Positions 16,458-25,798 of a stretch of 64,000 nucleotides of DNA are shown one piece after another; positions within the stretch are counted from its first letter, which is position 1, and each line of letters starts with the position of its first letter. The notes beneath the pieces were generated by a model. That model was not told the DNA's origin. It saw only the letters and a program-made list of their open reading frames with translations, and did not search any database. The position numbers and the translations under genes were made by a program. This stretch comes from Flavobacterium sp. (GTDB lineage: Bacteria; Bacteroidota; Bacteroidia; Flavobacteriales; Flavobacteriaceae): contig JAQSDU010000014.1 of NCBI GenBank assembly GCA_029946065.1, positions 429,260 to 493,259 of the forward strand. The letters run 5' to 3'.

Positions 16458-18647
16458 CTATCGTGTAAACAACAATTCGCGGTATTTGGTCAATGTCCAA
16501 GTTTCATCATCGACCAAAAGCTCAAGCTTATCGCAGTGCTCTCTGATTACTTCAAAGAAAGGTTTTACCAAGTCACAATATTGTTCTGCCATTTGTTGTC
16601 CGTCGGTCAAAGCGTTGGCTTTTTTGCGGGCTTCTGTCATTTCTTCAACTTTCGTATTAATGCCTTCGATATGCGCAGAAATCTCACGGATTAAAACGAT
16701 TTGCTCTTTTCCGATTTTTTCGAACTCGGCACCGAAGATTTCTTTTAATCCACGTACGTTTTCAATCAAAGTATTTTGGTAACGGATTGCGGTTGGAATC
16801 ACGTGATTTCTTGCAATATCTCCCAATACACGGCCTTCAATTTGGATTTTTTTGGTGTATTCTTCCAATTCGATTTCGTAGCGCGCTTCCACCTCAACGT
16901 GATTCATTACGCTTAATTCTGAAAATAAATCCAATGCCTTTTGAGAAACTTTTGCTTTCAAAGCCGCCGGTGTCGTTTTAAAATTACTCAAACCTCTTTT
17001 TGCAGCTTCTTGTTCCCACGCATCGCTATAACCGTCGCCTTCAAAAAGGATATTTTTAGATTGCTTGATGTATTCTCTCAAAACGTTAAAAATCGCTTCG
17101 TCTTTCTTTAAGTCTTTGGTATCAATTAAAGCATCTACTTCTTTCTTGAAATCTTTTAGTTGTTTAGCAACGATTGAATTTAAAGTTGTCATCGCATTGG
17201 CACAGTTTGCAGAAGAACCAACAGCGCGGAACTCGAATTTATTTCCGGTGAAAGCAAAAGGCGAAGTTCTGTTACGATCTGTATTGTCCAACAATACATC
17301 CGGAATTTTTCCAACAACGTTCAGTTTCAAGTCGGTTTTTTCTTCAGGTGATAATTTTCCGGTAGAAACACCTTCTAATTCAGCCAAAACTTTCGTCAAT
17401 TGCTGTCCTATAAAAACAGAAATGATTGCCGGCGGCGCTTCATTCGCTCCCAACCTATGGTCGTTGCTCGCAGTAGCGATAGACGCTCTTAGCAATTCCT
17501 CATAATTATTGACCGCTTTAATTGTATTGATGAAAAAAGTCAAAAATTGCAAGTTGCTCATCGGGGTTTTTCCAGGTCCAAGCAGGTTTACGCCAGTGTC
17601 AGTTGCCATCGACCAGTTGTTATGTTTTCCAGAACCATTCACACCTTTGAATGGCTTTTCGTGAAAAAGAACTTTAAAATCATGTCTTTCGCCTACTTTC
17701 TGCATCACATCCATCAACAAAGAGTTGTGATCAACTGCAAGATTGGTTTCTTCGAAGATTGGCGCCAATTCAAATTGGTTTGGTGCTACTTCGTTGTGGC
17801 GCGTTTTTACCGGAATCCCAAGATACATACATTCTTGCTCCAATTCACGCATATAGTTCAATGCCCTTGTTGGGATAGAACCAAAATAATGATCGTCTAA
17901 TTGTTGTCCTTTTGCAGAAGTATGCCCAAGCAAAGTACGCCCCGTCATAATGATATCAGGTCTTGAATTTGCCAAAGCTAAATCTACAAGGAAATATTCT
18001 TGTTCCCATCCTAAAGTGGCGGTAACTTTCTTAACATTTTTATCGAAATATTTACAAACGTCAGTGGCGGCTTCGTCAACAGCGTTTAAAGCACGTAATA
18101 ATGGTGTTTTATAATCTAACGCTTCTCCGGTATAAGAAATGAATACCGTTGGGATACACAAAGTCGTTCCGAAGATAAATGCCGGTGAAGTTGGATCCCA
18201 GGCTGTATAACCACGGGCTTCGAACGTATTTCTGATGCCGCCATTTGGAAAGCTTGACGCATCTGGTTCTTGTTGAACCAATTGTCCTCCACCGAATTTT
18301 TCTAACGGATCGCTGCCGTCATAAGAAGTTTCAAAAAAAGCATCGTGCTTTTCAGCAGTAGCGCCAGTTAGAGGCTGAAACCAGTGGGTATAATGGGTTA
18401 CACCTTTTCCAAGCGCCCATTCTTTCATGCCCATTGCGATATAATCGGCTAATTTTCTATCAATTTTTGTTCCGTGTTGGACCGCATCTTTCACGCCTTT
18501 GTATGCGTCTGAAGTAAGAAATTGCTTCATCGCTCTATCATTGAACACATTGGCACCGAAAATGGCTGATTTCTTGTCGGCTTCCTCAAATTTCACCGGT
18601 TTGTGAGCCGATGCCTCTTTTAATGCTTGAAAACGTAAAGTTGACAT
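16458..18647 (-). CDS. glnN: Glutamine synthetase type III
   Basis: A 729-residue enzyme that makes glutamine from glutamate, ammonia and ATP in the cytoplasm. The large size, about 250 residues more than type I, and the N-terminal type III region with FGANVFNDRAMKQFL identify GSIII, the form used by Bacteroidota. The catalytic region includes the GWEQEYFLVD metal-binding strand, HNEVAPNQFELAP and NDHRLGANEAPP. The C-terminal about 120 residues are helical and typical of GSIII. No amt or glnB neighbour is present. Confidence 0.97.
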   Translation of the reverse strand: MSTLRFQALKEASAHKPVKFEEADKKSAIFGANVFNDRAMKQFLTSDAYKGVKDAVQHGTKIDRKLADYIAMGMKEWALGKGVTHYTHWFQPLTGATAEKHDAFFETSYDGSDPLEKFGGGQLVQQEPDASSFPNGGIRNTFEARGYTAWDPTSPAFIFGTTLCIPTVFISYTGEALDYKTPLLRALNAVDEAATDVCKYFDKNVKKVTATLGWEQEYFLVDLALANSRPDIIMTGRTLLGHTSAKGQQLDDHYFGSIPTRALNYMRELEQECMYLGIPVKTRHNEVAPNQFELAPIFEETNLAVDHNSLLMDVMQKVGERHDFKVLFHEKPFKGVNGSGKHNNWSMATDTGVNLLGPGKTPMSNLQFLTFFINTIKAVNNYEELLRASIATASNDHRLGANEAPPAIISVFIGQQLTKVLAELEGVSTGKLSPEEKTDLKLNVVGKIPDVLLDNTDRNRTSPFAFTGNKFEFRAVGSSANCANAMTTLNSIVAKQLKDFKKEVDALIDTKDLKKDEAIFNVLREYIKQSKNILFEGDGYSDAWEQEAAKRGLSNFKTTPAALKAKVSQKALDLFSELSVMNHVEVEARYEIELEEYTKKIQIEGRVLGDIARNHVIPTAIRYQNTLIENVRGLKEIFGAEFEKIGKEQIVLIREISAHIEGINTKVEEMTEARKKANALTDGQQMAEQYCDLVKPFFEVIREHCDKLELLVDDETWTLTKYRELLFTR

Positions 18648-18688
18648 AAAAATTAAGTTTTTAAAAATTAGACCCTATTAATTTGACG

Positions 18689-18696
18689 CAAAAATA
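18689..18696 (-). promoter_or_regulatory. Possible glnN promoter -7 element
   Basis: On the minus strand TATTTTTG (a perfect TAnnTTTG) lies 41 bases before the glnN ATG. No good -33 box is seen, which would fit an activated nitrogen-control promoter but is not proof. The rest of 18648-18803 is AT-rich and non-coding. Confidence 0.4.
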
Positions 18697-18803
18697 GAAA
18701 AAATATAAATTAAAAATAATTTTACCCTACAAATTTTAGGGGTTAGTTAATAACTCGTCTCAAAATTAACGATTTGATAAGGATTTGTTGATAAGTAGGC
18801 ATA

Positions 18804-18832
18804 AAAAAAGGAAGCCATTGGCTTCCTTTTTT
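18804..18832 (-). terminator. Terminator after the lipoprotein gene
   Basis: AAAAAAGGAAGCC, loop ATT, GGCTTCCTTTTTT. A perfect 13-bp stem lies just downstream of the minus-strand lipoprotein gene that ends at 18848. Confidence 0.85.
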
Positions 18833-18847
18833 GAAATTTTTAAAATA

Positions 18848-19360
18848 TTATTTTTTCTTTGTAACCGGATTCAGCTTTCTTACATGGCTGTCATCGATAT
18901 TAAATGCTTTAATTACCGCATCATAATCTTTAAAGTCTACGGCACTGGTTCCTTTATTAGAGAAATAACCTGGAACAATAACTACCCTGAAAATTTTATT
19001 ATTCGTAAAACTTGCCGGTAATGTATTCATATCAAAATCGGCATCAGTAAGAATTGTAAACTGATCAAACGAATAATTGAAATTATACTGTGCCTGACCA
19101 TTGTCAAAATAATATACTTGCGGCAACAGTGCCCAAGTATCAATGTTGTCATTGGTATTCACCAATTCATAAACCAGAAGATTATCGCTGGTATAAATTT
19201 CTGGATTCAGAGTGTAAGTTTGTGCAAATCCATTGGCGGCTGTAAATGTCGTGTTAACTTCAAAAACTTCACTTGATGGACCAGCTGGACCACGATCGCC
19301 TTCGCAACTAACAAACAAACCCGAAGCAGCAACGGCTAAAAATAGAATTATACGTTTCAT
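18848..19360 (-). CDS. Lipoprotein with short collagen-like GxP segment
   Basis: A 170-residue lipoprotein. The start at 19360 was chosen because MKRIILFLAVAASGLFVSC forms a perfect lipoprotein signal (Cys19); the open frame extends upstream to 19438 without a plausible start. Right after the Cys comes EGDRGPAGPSS, two to three collagen-like triplets that probably act as a stalk, followed by a beta-rich domain of about 140 residues with no recognised motif. Similar lipoproteins with a GDxGPxGP neck are common in flavobacteria. The function is unknown. Confidence 0.8.
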   Translation of the reverse strand: MKRIILFLAVAASGLFVSCEGDRGPAGPSSEVFEVNTTFTAANGFAQTYTLNPEIYTSDNLLVYELVNTNDNIDTWALLPQVYYFDNGQAQYNFNYSFDQFTILTDADFDMNTLPASFTNNKIFRVVIVPGYFSNKGTSAVDFKDYDAVIKAFNIDDSHVRKLNPVTKKK

Positions 19361-19447
19361 AATTAAAATGTTTTTTGATTTGATAAATGTATCCCAAAAA
19401 CCAAACCAAAAAAATTTTTTTAGTAAAATTTTAAGCATTTAAATCGA

Positions 19448-19455
19448 TATTTTTG
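19448..19455 (+). promoter_or_regulatory. -7 element of the DUF1543 gene, probably leaderless
   Basis: TATTTTTG, a perfect TAnnTTTG, ends 5 bases before the ATG at 19461. As with pyrE, transcription would start at or next to the start codon. The -33 region is only A/T-rich. Confidence 0.5.
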
Positions 19456-19460
19456 TATGC

Positions 19461-20033
19461 ATGGAACCGACATTAAAACTTTACATGGTCATATTGGGCG
19501 CAACGCCGCCCGGCAGGCTGACCGAACAACACGATATTTTTTTTGGAATCGGTACGTCGTTAGTGGCCTTGGTTCCTGAAATGAAAGCTTCGTGGCCCGA
19601 AGCGCAAGGCAAAATACACATTGACGCATGGCGTGAAGTTACCACTATCGACAATCATGCTATTCGGATCAAAAACAAATCTGTTACGGTTACATCTGAC
19701 CAGAAATTATTCTTTATCAACCTAGGCGGATACAAGCCGGGCGAATTTGAAGAATATCATTATAAAGTATTGGCAGTCGGTTCGAGTTTGTCTGAAGCAA
19801 CAAAAAAATCAAAGGCGACAACGTTCTATAAACATTTTGGTTTTATAGGCGCAACTTCCCATATTGACGACAAATACGGCATCGACATTGACGATATTTA
19901 TAATGTCGCCGATATTTTACCGGAATCTTTCAAACAGCAATATGGATTGGAGATTTTGCCTTCAAGAAGTGTTTTACAAGAAGATGAATTGCATATTGGT
20001 TATGTTCGAATAGAAAAACTGATAGGAAATTGA
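19461..20033 (+). CDS. DUF1543 domain protein
   Basis: A 190-residue soluble protein of the DUF1543 family. It contains two similar halves: LYMVILGATPPGRLTEQHDIFFG with AWREVTTID near residues 6-65, and LFFINLGGYKPGEFEEYHYK near 83-102. These are the family's glycine-rich strands. No signal peptide is present. The biochemical function of the family is unknown. It converges on the 146-residue hypothetical gene with only 17 bases between the stops and no clear terminator. Confidence 0.88.
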   Translation: MEPTLKLYMVILGATPPGRLTEQHDIFFGIGTSLVALVPEMKASWPEAQGKIHIDAWREVTTIDNHAIRIKNKSVTVTSDQKLFFINLGGYKPGEFEEYHYKVLAVGSSLSEATKKSKATTFYKHFGFIGATSHIDDKYGIDIDDIYNVADILPESFKQQYGLEILPSRSVLQEDELHIGYVRIEKLIGN

Positions 20034-20050
20034 TAAAACTTAATTTCTTA

Positions 20051-20491
20051 TTATCGGCATTTCATATTGAATACCCCGTTTCCTAAAAAAGCTTCCAGGT
20101 TGGCCCAGTCTTTTTCAGAACGCAGTAAACCACTACTGAAATCAAGTGTTTTGGATCCAGTAAAACCCATACAATGAAAGCACACGTCTATTAAAAGGCA
20201 TATTCCATTTTTATAAATTAATATCGATTGATGCGGTTCAAAACACATGACATTAAAACCTTTATCCGTTCCCGGATGTGACAGCATCGCAATAAGTTTA
20301 GTGACTGAATTTAGATCAAGTGTAACTATTTCCTTTATTATGACATCATTTCGTTCTCCATTGACAACAACACCCGGAGCTTTCCGAAGTTGCGGCAACT
20401 TCGTAGCCGAGTTCTTTCGGCAACCGAAAACGAATTTATGGAAAAAACTGTTACAATTTAAAAAAGTGTACCGCAATTGCATACAGCCCAT
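20051..20491 (-). CDS. Conserved hypothetical protein
   Basis: A 146-residue protein with no signal peptide. The C-terminal half contains CFEPHQSILIYKNG followed by IDVCFHCMGF, a Cys/His-bearing strand pair seen in small Bacteroidota proteins of unknown function. The pattern CxPH...CxxC could bind metal, but this is a guess. It lies 18 bases downstream of a response regulator gene on the same strand, so it may be cotranscribed. The MGCMQLRY start is the only one in frame; the N-terminus is uncertain. Confidence 0.65.
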   Translation of the reverse strand: MGCMQLRYTFLNCNSFFHKFVFGCRKNSATKLPQLRKAPGVVVNGERNDVIIKEIVTLDLNSVTKLIAMLSHPGTDKGFNVMCFEPHQSILIYKNGICLLIDVCFHCMGFTGSKTLDFSSGLLRSEKDWANLEAFLGNGVFNMKCR

Positions 20492-20509
20492 GTTGTGTGA
20501 TCGTGCGAG

Positions 20510-20935
20510 TTATTTCACATAATTTGGAGACACACATGATTCCCAGTAACTCACAATCGTTTTTATGGTTTCTTTAATAGAGCTATAACTTGTAGGTTTA
20601 ACAAAAAAACCCTGAATAGACTTTGAATAAGCATCAACAACATGTTTTTGTTCTGCACTTGTAGAAAAGAATAAGTAAGGAATTGACTTTAATCTTAAAT
20701 CTTCATTTTCATGGATTTTAGCTCTCAATTCCATTCCGCCTAGCTTAGGCATATTAATATCTGAGAAAATTATAAATGGCTCAACTTCAGTTGAAGTTAA
20801 ATATTCTAAAGCTTGTTCACCGTCAGAAAAAAATATAATTTCATTTTTGCACTCAATATCTGTAAAAACTTCCGTCAAGATATCTTGATCATCTTTATCA
20901 TCTTCGATTATAATAATTGGCCCACCTTTATTCAT
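20510..20935 (-). CDS. Single-domain response regulator
   Basis: A 141-residue CheY/Rcp1-like receiver domain without an output domain. Acidic residues EDD (11-13) hold the metal, the phospho-acceptor Asp lies in IIFSDINMPKLGG, the conserved Ser in FFSTSA and Lys in FFVKPTS complete the active site. Such lone receivers often act with a hybrid or phytochrome-type histidine kinase or tune a phosphorelay. No kinase is encoded nearby. Confidence 0.92.
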   Translation of the reverse strand: MNKGGPIIIIEDDKDDQDILTEVFTDIECKNEIIFFSDGEQALEYLTSTEVEPFIIFSDINMPKLGGMELRAKIHENEDLRLKSIPYLFFSTSAEQKHVVDAYSKSIQGFFVKPTSYSSIKETIKTIVSYWESCVSPNYVK

Positions 20936-20998
20936 TTTTTTTGTAAAGGTAATCTATTTAAGAAAGGTATTTCGGTAGACGGATTTTTTTTACGCATA

Positions 20999-21178
20999 TC
21001 ACACAACTTTATAATATGCGTTACTTTTCCCGGGTATTGTATCCAACATATGCAAATCAGTATGACTGGTTATTTGTATGGAATCAGCCGTTTTTAAAAC
21101 TGCTCCAAATGGCTGCTTTTGCTGTCCGTTGGCAACAATCGATACAATAAAAAGTAATATTGTCACGCAGGCCCTCAT
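20999..21178 (-). CDS. Small exported protein coupled to icmF
   Basis: A 59-residue ORF starting 4 bases after the icmF stop codon, with an apparent signal peptide (MRACVTILLFIVSIVANGQQ, cleavage near residue 18). The mature part would be about 40 residues with no recognised motif. Tight spacing suggests translational coupling. It could be a genuine small envelope protein or the remnant of a longer gene that lost its 3' part. Confidence is limited because it is short and not recognised. Confidence 0.4.
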   Translation of the reverse strand: MRACVTILLFIVSIVANGQQKQPFGAVLKTADSIQITSHTDLHMLDTIPGKSNAYYKVV

Positions 21179-21182
21179 AAAA

Positions 21183-24100
21183 TTACATATTCCGTCTATA
21201 CTGCCCTCCCACCTCAAAAAGCGCACTCGTAATCTGTCCTAACGAACAAACTTTGGTTGCTTCCATTAATTTTTCAAAAATATTTTGATTGCTGATGGCC
21301 GCATCTTGAATGGCATTGAGCTGTTCGTCTTCTTTCCCTGCATGTGTTTTATGCAAATGTTCGAGCATTTCAATCTGGTATTGCTTTTCTTCTTCTGTCG
21401 CGCGAATGACTTCGGCCGGAATCACTGTTGGTGAGCCTTTTGAACTCAAGAAGGTATTGACACCTATAATAGGGAATTCGCCCGTATGCTTCAACGTTTC
21501 ATAATACAAGCTTTCTTCCTGAATTTTAGAGCGTTGGTACATTGTTTCCATGGCACCTAGAACCCCACCGCGTTCTGTAATGCGGTCGAATTCCTGTAAA
21601 ACGGCGTCTTCCACCAAATCTGTTAATTCTTCGATGATGAAAGAACCTTGTATCGGATTTTCGTTTTTCGCTAATCCTAATTCCTTATTGATGATGAGTT
21701 GGATTGCCATTGCACGGCGCACAGATTCTTCAGTCGGCGTTGTAATTGCTTCGTCGTAAGCATTAGTATGCAACGAATTACAATTGTCGTAAATCGCATA
21801 CAAAGCTTGCAAAGTCGTACGAATATCGTTAAAATCGATTTCCTGTGCGTGTAGCGAACGGCCTGAAGTTTGAATATGGTATTTCAGCATTTGCGCGCGC
21901 TCGTTGGCGTTGTATTTATTTTTAAGTGCTTTCGCCCAAATTTTTCTGGCAACACGGCCAATTACGGCATATTCCGGATCGATGCCGTTGGAGAAAAAGA
22001 AAGACAGGTTTGGTCCGAAATCATTGATGCTCATGCCTCTGCTTAGGTAATATTCCACATAAGTGAAACCATTTGCCAATGTAAATGCCAATTGTGTAAT
22101 CGGATTCGCGCCCGCTTCTGCAATATGGTAGCCTGATATGGAGACAGAATAAAAGTTCCGAACATTATTCGTAATAAAATATTCTTGTACGTCGCCCATC
22201 AATCTCAACGCAAATTCCGTAGAAAAGATACATGTGTTTTGCGCCTGGTCTTCTTTCAAAATATCCGCCTGAACAGTGCCACGTACTTGCGAAAGTGTTC
22301 TGATTTTGATTTCGTTGTAAACTGCTACCGGTAAAACCTCATCGCCGGTTACGCCTAAAAGCATCAACCCTAAACCGTTATTGCCTTCCGGTAATTCGCC
22401 TTGGTAAGTTGGTTTTTCTGTGCCTTTTTTCTTGTAAATTTCATTGATTTTCTCTGCCACCTCATCTTCTAATCCGTTGGCTTTGATATACAATTCACAT
22501 TGCTGATCTATTGCCGCATTCATAAAAAACCCAAGTAACATTGGTGCCGGGCCGTTAATTGTCATACTTACGGAAGTCAATGGATGCACCAAATCAAATC
22601 CGGAATACAATTTTTTCGCATCGTCGAGACAACAAATAGAAACACCGGCATTTCCGATTTTTCCATAAATATCCGGACGAATGTGCGGATCGTTTCCATA
22701 TAAAGTTACACTATCAAAAGCTGTTGAAAGCCTTTTTGCGGGCAATCCGGCGCTAACGTAATGAAAACGTTTATTGGTTCTTTCCGGGCCGCCTTCCCCT
22801 GCAAACATTCGCGATGGGTCTTCCCCTTCCCTCTTGAAAGGATATAAACCAGAAGCAAAAGGAAATTCTCCGGGCACATTTTCCTGCAAACACCAACGCA
22901 AAATATCACCCCAAGCTTCGTATTTTGGCAACGCGACTTTTGGGATTTGCGAATGCGAAAGTGATTCGGTGTGTGTTGCAATTTTTATCTCTTTGTCCCT
23001 TACCTTAAAGGAATAAACCGGACTTTTATATTTGTTGACTTTGTCGTTCCATGTTAAGATCATTTCCCAATTGTAGGGGTCGAGATCCATTTTTACTTTG
23101 TCGAATTGATTGAGTAAAAGATTGATGAAAATACGATTTTCATTATGCTCGTCTAATGCGGAAATCAAATTACTGTCTTCAATTCCTGATTTTATAATGA
23201 TAGGCGCTTTTCCTGAAACCGATTCGATTGTTTTGAAAATACCGTATAATTTCTGTGCGACTTGTTGTTGCGCTAAAGCCGTGGCATCATATTTACGATT
23301 ATTTTCGGCAATTTCTGAAAGGTAACGCGTTCTGTGTGGCGGAATTACGAAAATTTTCTCGCTCATTTCACGTGTGATGTGAAAATCGGATTTCAATTCA
23401 GAATCTGTTTTTTCATGAATTTTGTCCATGATGGCTTTGTAAAGCGTGTTCATTCCCGGATCGTTAAATTGCGACGCAATCGTACCGAAAACTGGCAAAG
23501 TATCTAAGTTCGCATCCCAAAGTTGGTGGTTGCGCTGGTATTGTTTTTTTACATCACGCAATGCATCAAGAGATCCGCGTTTGTCGAATTTATTGATAGC
23601 GACCAAATCGGCAAAATCTAGCATATCTATTTTTTCGAGTTGTGTTGCGGCTCCGAATTCTGGAGTCATCACATATAAAGAAACATCGGAATGGTCCATG
23701 ATTTCTGTATCCGATTGTCCAATTCCCGAAGTCTCAAGAATAATCAAATCGTAGTTCGCCGCTTTGATGACCTGAATCGCATCGGCGACATATTTCGACA
23801 ATGCCAAATTAGATTGACGGGTTGCCAAAGAACGCATATACACCCTTGGATTGTTGATGGCATTCATGCGAATTCGATCGCCTAAAAGTGCGCCGCCGGT
23901 TTTTCTTTTCGATGGATCGACAGAGATAAGACCAATGGTTTTTTCGGGAAAATCGATCAGGAAACGGCGAACGAGTTCATCAACAAGCGACGATTTTCCT
24001 GCACCACCGGTTCCGGTAATTCCGAGAACAGGTGTTTTTGAAGTTGCATTTTTGATTTGTATGGTTTCCAATGTTGATTTTGCGACTTCCGGAAAATTTT

Positions 24101-24620
24101 CTGCTGCGGAAATGATACGCGCAATTGCCGTTGGATTTTTTTGTGCAAGATGATTAATTTCGCCATTCAAAACATCGCCCACAGGGTAATCGGAACGTTG
24201 CACCAAGTCGTTAATCATGCCTTGTAAGCCGAGCGAACGACCATCATCCGGAGAATAAATTCTTGTAATGCCATAATCTTGCAATTCCGCAATTTCAGAA
24301 GGTAAAATTACGCCGCCGCCGCCGCCGAAGATTTTGATATGTCCTGCTCCTTTTTCTTTCAGAAGGTCGTGCATATATTTGAAATATTCGTTGTGCCCGC
24401 CTTGGTAGGAGGTCATTGCGATGGCGTTTGCATCTTCCTGAATAGCTGTATTGACCACTTCTTCAACGCTTCGGTCATGGCCGAGGTGGATGACTTCAAC
24501 GCCTGTTGATTGGATGATGCGGCGCATGATATTGATGGCAGCATCATGTCCGTCGAAGAGTGAAGCGGCGGTAACAATTCTTACTTTATTTATAGGAATA
24601 TACGGTTTTACTTGTTCCAT
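21183..24620 (-). CDS. icmF: Fused isobutyryl-CoA mutase IcmF
   Basis: A 1145-residue fusion: a B12-binding domain (about 10-145, with the DGHD base-off motif at 23-26 and GGGGG at 99-103), a MeaB-type chaperone GTPase (about 165-430, P-loop GTGGAGKS at 203-210) and the acyl-CoA mutase domain (about 560-1145). It interconverts isobutyryl-CoA and n-butyryl-CoA with adenosylcobalamin. The substrate pocket has Phe606 (MFAGEG) and Gln794 (DQAQNT), where methylmalonyl-CoA mutase has Tyr and Arg, so this is IcmF and not Mcm. From general knowledge, IcmF proteins can also accept isovaleryl-CoA. Confidence 0.95.
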   Translation of the reverse strand: MEQVKPYIPINKVRIVTAASLFDGHDAAINIMRRIIQSTGVEVIHLGHDRSVEEVVNTAIQEDANAIAMTSYQGGHNEYFKYMHDLLKEKGAGHIKIFGGGGGVILPSEIAELQDYGITRIYSPDDGRSLGLQGMINDLVQRSDYPVGDVLNGEINHLAQKNPTAIARIISAAENFPEVAKSTLETIQIKNATSKTPVLGITGTGGAGKSSLVDELVRRFLIDFPEKTIGLISVDPSKRKTGGALLGDRIRMNAINNPRVYMRSLATRQSNLALSKYVADAIQVIKAANYDLIILETSGIGQSDTEIMDHSDVSLYVMTPEFGAATQLEKIDMLDFADLVAINKFDKRGSLDALRDVKKQYQRNHQLWDANLDTLPVFGTIASQFNDPGMNTLYKAIMDKIHEKTDSELKSDFHITREMSEKIFVIPPHRTRYLSEIAENNRKYDATALAQQQVAQKLYGIFKTIESVSGKAPIIIKSGIEDSNLISALDEHNENRIFINLLLNQFDKVKMDLDPYNWEMILTWNDKVNKYKSPVYSFKVRDKEIKIATHTESLSHSQIPKVALPKYEAWGDILRWCLQENVPGEFPFASGLYPFKREGEDPSRMFAGEGGPERTNKRFHYVSAGLPAKRLSTAFDSVTLYGNDPHIRPDIYGKIGNAGVSICCLDDAKKLYSGFDLVHPLTSVSMTINGPAPMLLGFFMNAAIDQQCELYIKANGLEDEVAEKINEIYKKKGTEKPTYQGELPEGNNGLGLMLLGVTGDEVLPVAVYNEIKIRTLSQVRGTVQADILKEDQAQNTCIFSTEFALRLMGDVQEYFITNNVRNFYSVSISGYHIAEAGANPITQLAFTLANGFTYVEYYLSRGMSINDFGPNLSFFFSNGIDPEYAVIGRVARKIWAKALKNKYNANERAQMLKYHIQTSGRSLHAQEIDFNDIRTTLQALYAIYDNCNSLHTNAYDEAITTPTEESVRRAMAIQLIINKELGLAKNENPIQGSFIIEELTDLVEDAVLQEFDRITERGGVLGAMETMYQRSKIQEESLYYETLKHTGEFPIIGVNTFLSSKGSPTVIPAEVIRATEEEKQYQIEMLEHLHKTHAGKEDEQLNAIQDAAISNQNIFEKLMEATKVCSLGQITSALFEVGGQYRRNM

Positions 24621-24768
24621 CTTTATTGTAATGACATTTTTGAGGGTGCAATTTACGGAATTTTCAAAAATTCGCCTATTATTTAGGATAAAACATAAAA
24701 GTTAAAGTCAAATGGGATTAGACGGAAATTAATTTTAGATTTGGATAGTTGTTCATTTACACCAAACC

Positions 24769-24853
24769 CTAGCCCCGATAGGAGCAAGTAGCTTTTTTGG
24801 CTGGGGTTCAGCCAAAAAACTACTGTGGATGACGGGATCATGCTTCAAAAAAA
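24769..24853 (+). ncRNA. Structured RNA element, copy 2 (Flavo-1-like), purU leader
   Basis: The second copy of the element at 11211-11300, ending directly before the purU start. The hairpin has arms 24787-24803 and 24809-24824 and a bulged C at 24792 in the same place as in copy 1. The basal helix pairs CCCG (24774-24777) with CGGG (24833-24836); C24776-G24834 replaces the G-C pair of copy 1. The flanking AGCCC..GATAG and GTGGAT...GGATCATGC are conserved. Here it would be part of the purU 5' leader, which suggests either a cis-regulator or a free small RNA ending near the gene. Confidence 0.65.
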
Positions 24854-24858
24854 TAATC

Positions 24859-25713
24859 ATGAAAAAAATTACCATATTAATCAATTGTAAAGACCAAAAG
24901 GGAATTATTGCTGCCGTGACACAGTATATCGCTTCCATTGATGGAAACATCGTATATCTTGACCAACACGTTGACGAGGCGGAGAATGTATTCTTTATGC
25001 GCCTTGAATGTGATTTACAAAATGAAAACTGGACGGTAGCAGCCATAAAATCTGATTTTGAGATTCGGTTAGCACAAGCTTTCAGTATGTCGTGGGAAAT
25101 ATATACCGTTGCCGAGAAACCTCGAATGGCGTTGTTTGTATCGAAATATGACCATTGCCTTTTTGATATTTTGGGTCGTTTTAGTGCTGGTGAACTGGCT
25201 TTGGAAATTCCGATAATTATTAGCAATCATGAAGATTTAAAACCTATTGCGAAACGTTTTGGAATTCCGTTTTTTCATGTGCCGTTTACAAAAGACAATA
25301 AAATTGAAGGTGAAAAACAGCAAATTGCGCTTTTGCAGCAGCACAACATTGATTTTATTGTTTTGGCGCGTTATATGCAGATTGTCACGCCGAAATTGAT
25401 TGCTTTATACAAGAACAAAATCATTAATATCCACCATTCGTTTTTGCCTGCTTTTCCGGGAGCGAAGCCTTACCATTCGGCGTTCAATCGTGGAGTAAAA
25501 ATCATCGGTGCGACAAGCCATTATGTGACGGAAGAACTCGATGAAGGCCCAATAATCGAACAAGACATTACGCGTGTTTTGCACAGTCATTCCATTGATG
25601 ATTTTATCATGAAAGGGCGTGATCTGGAGCGCATCGTTCTTGCAAGAGCTATACAATTACATGCTGAAAGAAAGACTATGGTTTACAGTAACAAAACCGT
25701 AATCTTCTCTTAA
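24859..25713 (+). CDS. purU: Formyltetrahydrofolate deformylase
   Basis: A 284-residue enzyme that hydrolyses 10-formyl-tetrahydrofolate to formate and tetrahydrofolate, balancing one-carbon pools and supplying formate for purine synthesis. An N-terminal ACT domain (about 1-80, ITILINCKDQKGIIAAVTQY) is followed by the formyltransferase-like catalytic domain with NIHHSFLPAFPGA and GATSHYVTEELDEGPII. The catalytic Asn, His and Asp are in these motifs. The start at 24859 was chosen over 24829 because the upstream codons lie inside the RNA element and MKKITILI is the family N-terminus. Confidence 0.95.
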   Translation: MKKITILINCKDQKGIIAAVTQYIASIDGNIVYLDQHVDEAENVFFMRLECDLQNENWTVAAIKSDFEIRLAQAFSMSWEIYTVAEKPRMALFVSKYDHCLFDILGRFSAGELALEIPIIISNHEDLKPIAKRFGIPFFHVPFTKDNKIEGEKQQIALLQQHNIDFIVLARYMQIVTPKLIALYKNKIINIHHSFLPAFPGAKPYHSAFNRGVKIIGATSHYVTEELDEGPIIEQDITRVLHSHSIDDFIMKGRDLERIVLARAIQLHAERKTMVYSNKTVIFS

Positions 25714-25774
25714 AACCTCAAAGTATTATCATTCATTTAACAAAACTACCTTTTAAAAAGGGTATGGTGTTTGC

Positions 25775-25782
25775 TATCTTTG
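25775..25782 (+). promoter_or_regulatory. Promoter -7 element of the DUF4197 pair
   Basis: TATCTTTG is a perfect TAnnTTTG 16 bases before the first DUF4197 ATG. A T-rich segment (TTTT at 25751-25754) with 20-bp spacing may act as the -33 region. A small ACCTTTT/AAAAGGGT palindrome overlaps it and may be the end of the purU transcript. Confidence 0.5.
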
Positions 25783-25798
25783 GCTAAAATTATTGTAG

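Noticed and set aside
24621..24768. Possible B12 riboswitch in front of icmF
   Set aside because: No B12-box-like sequence or compatible multi-stem structure was seen upstream of icmF on the minus strand.
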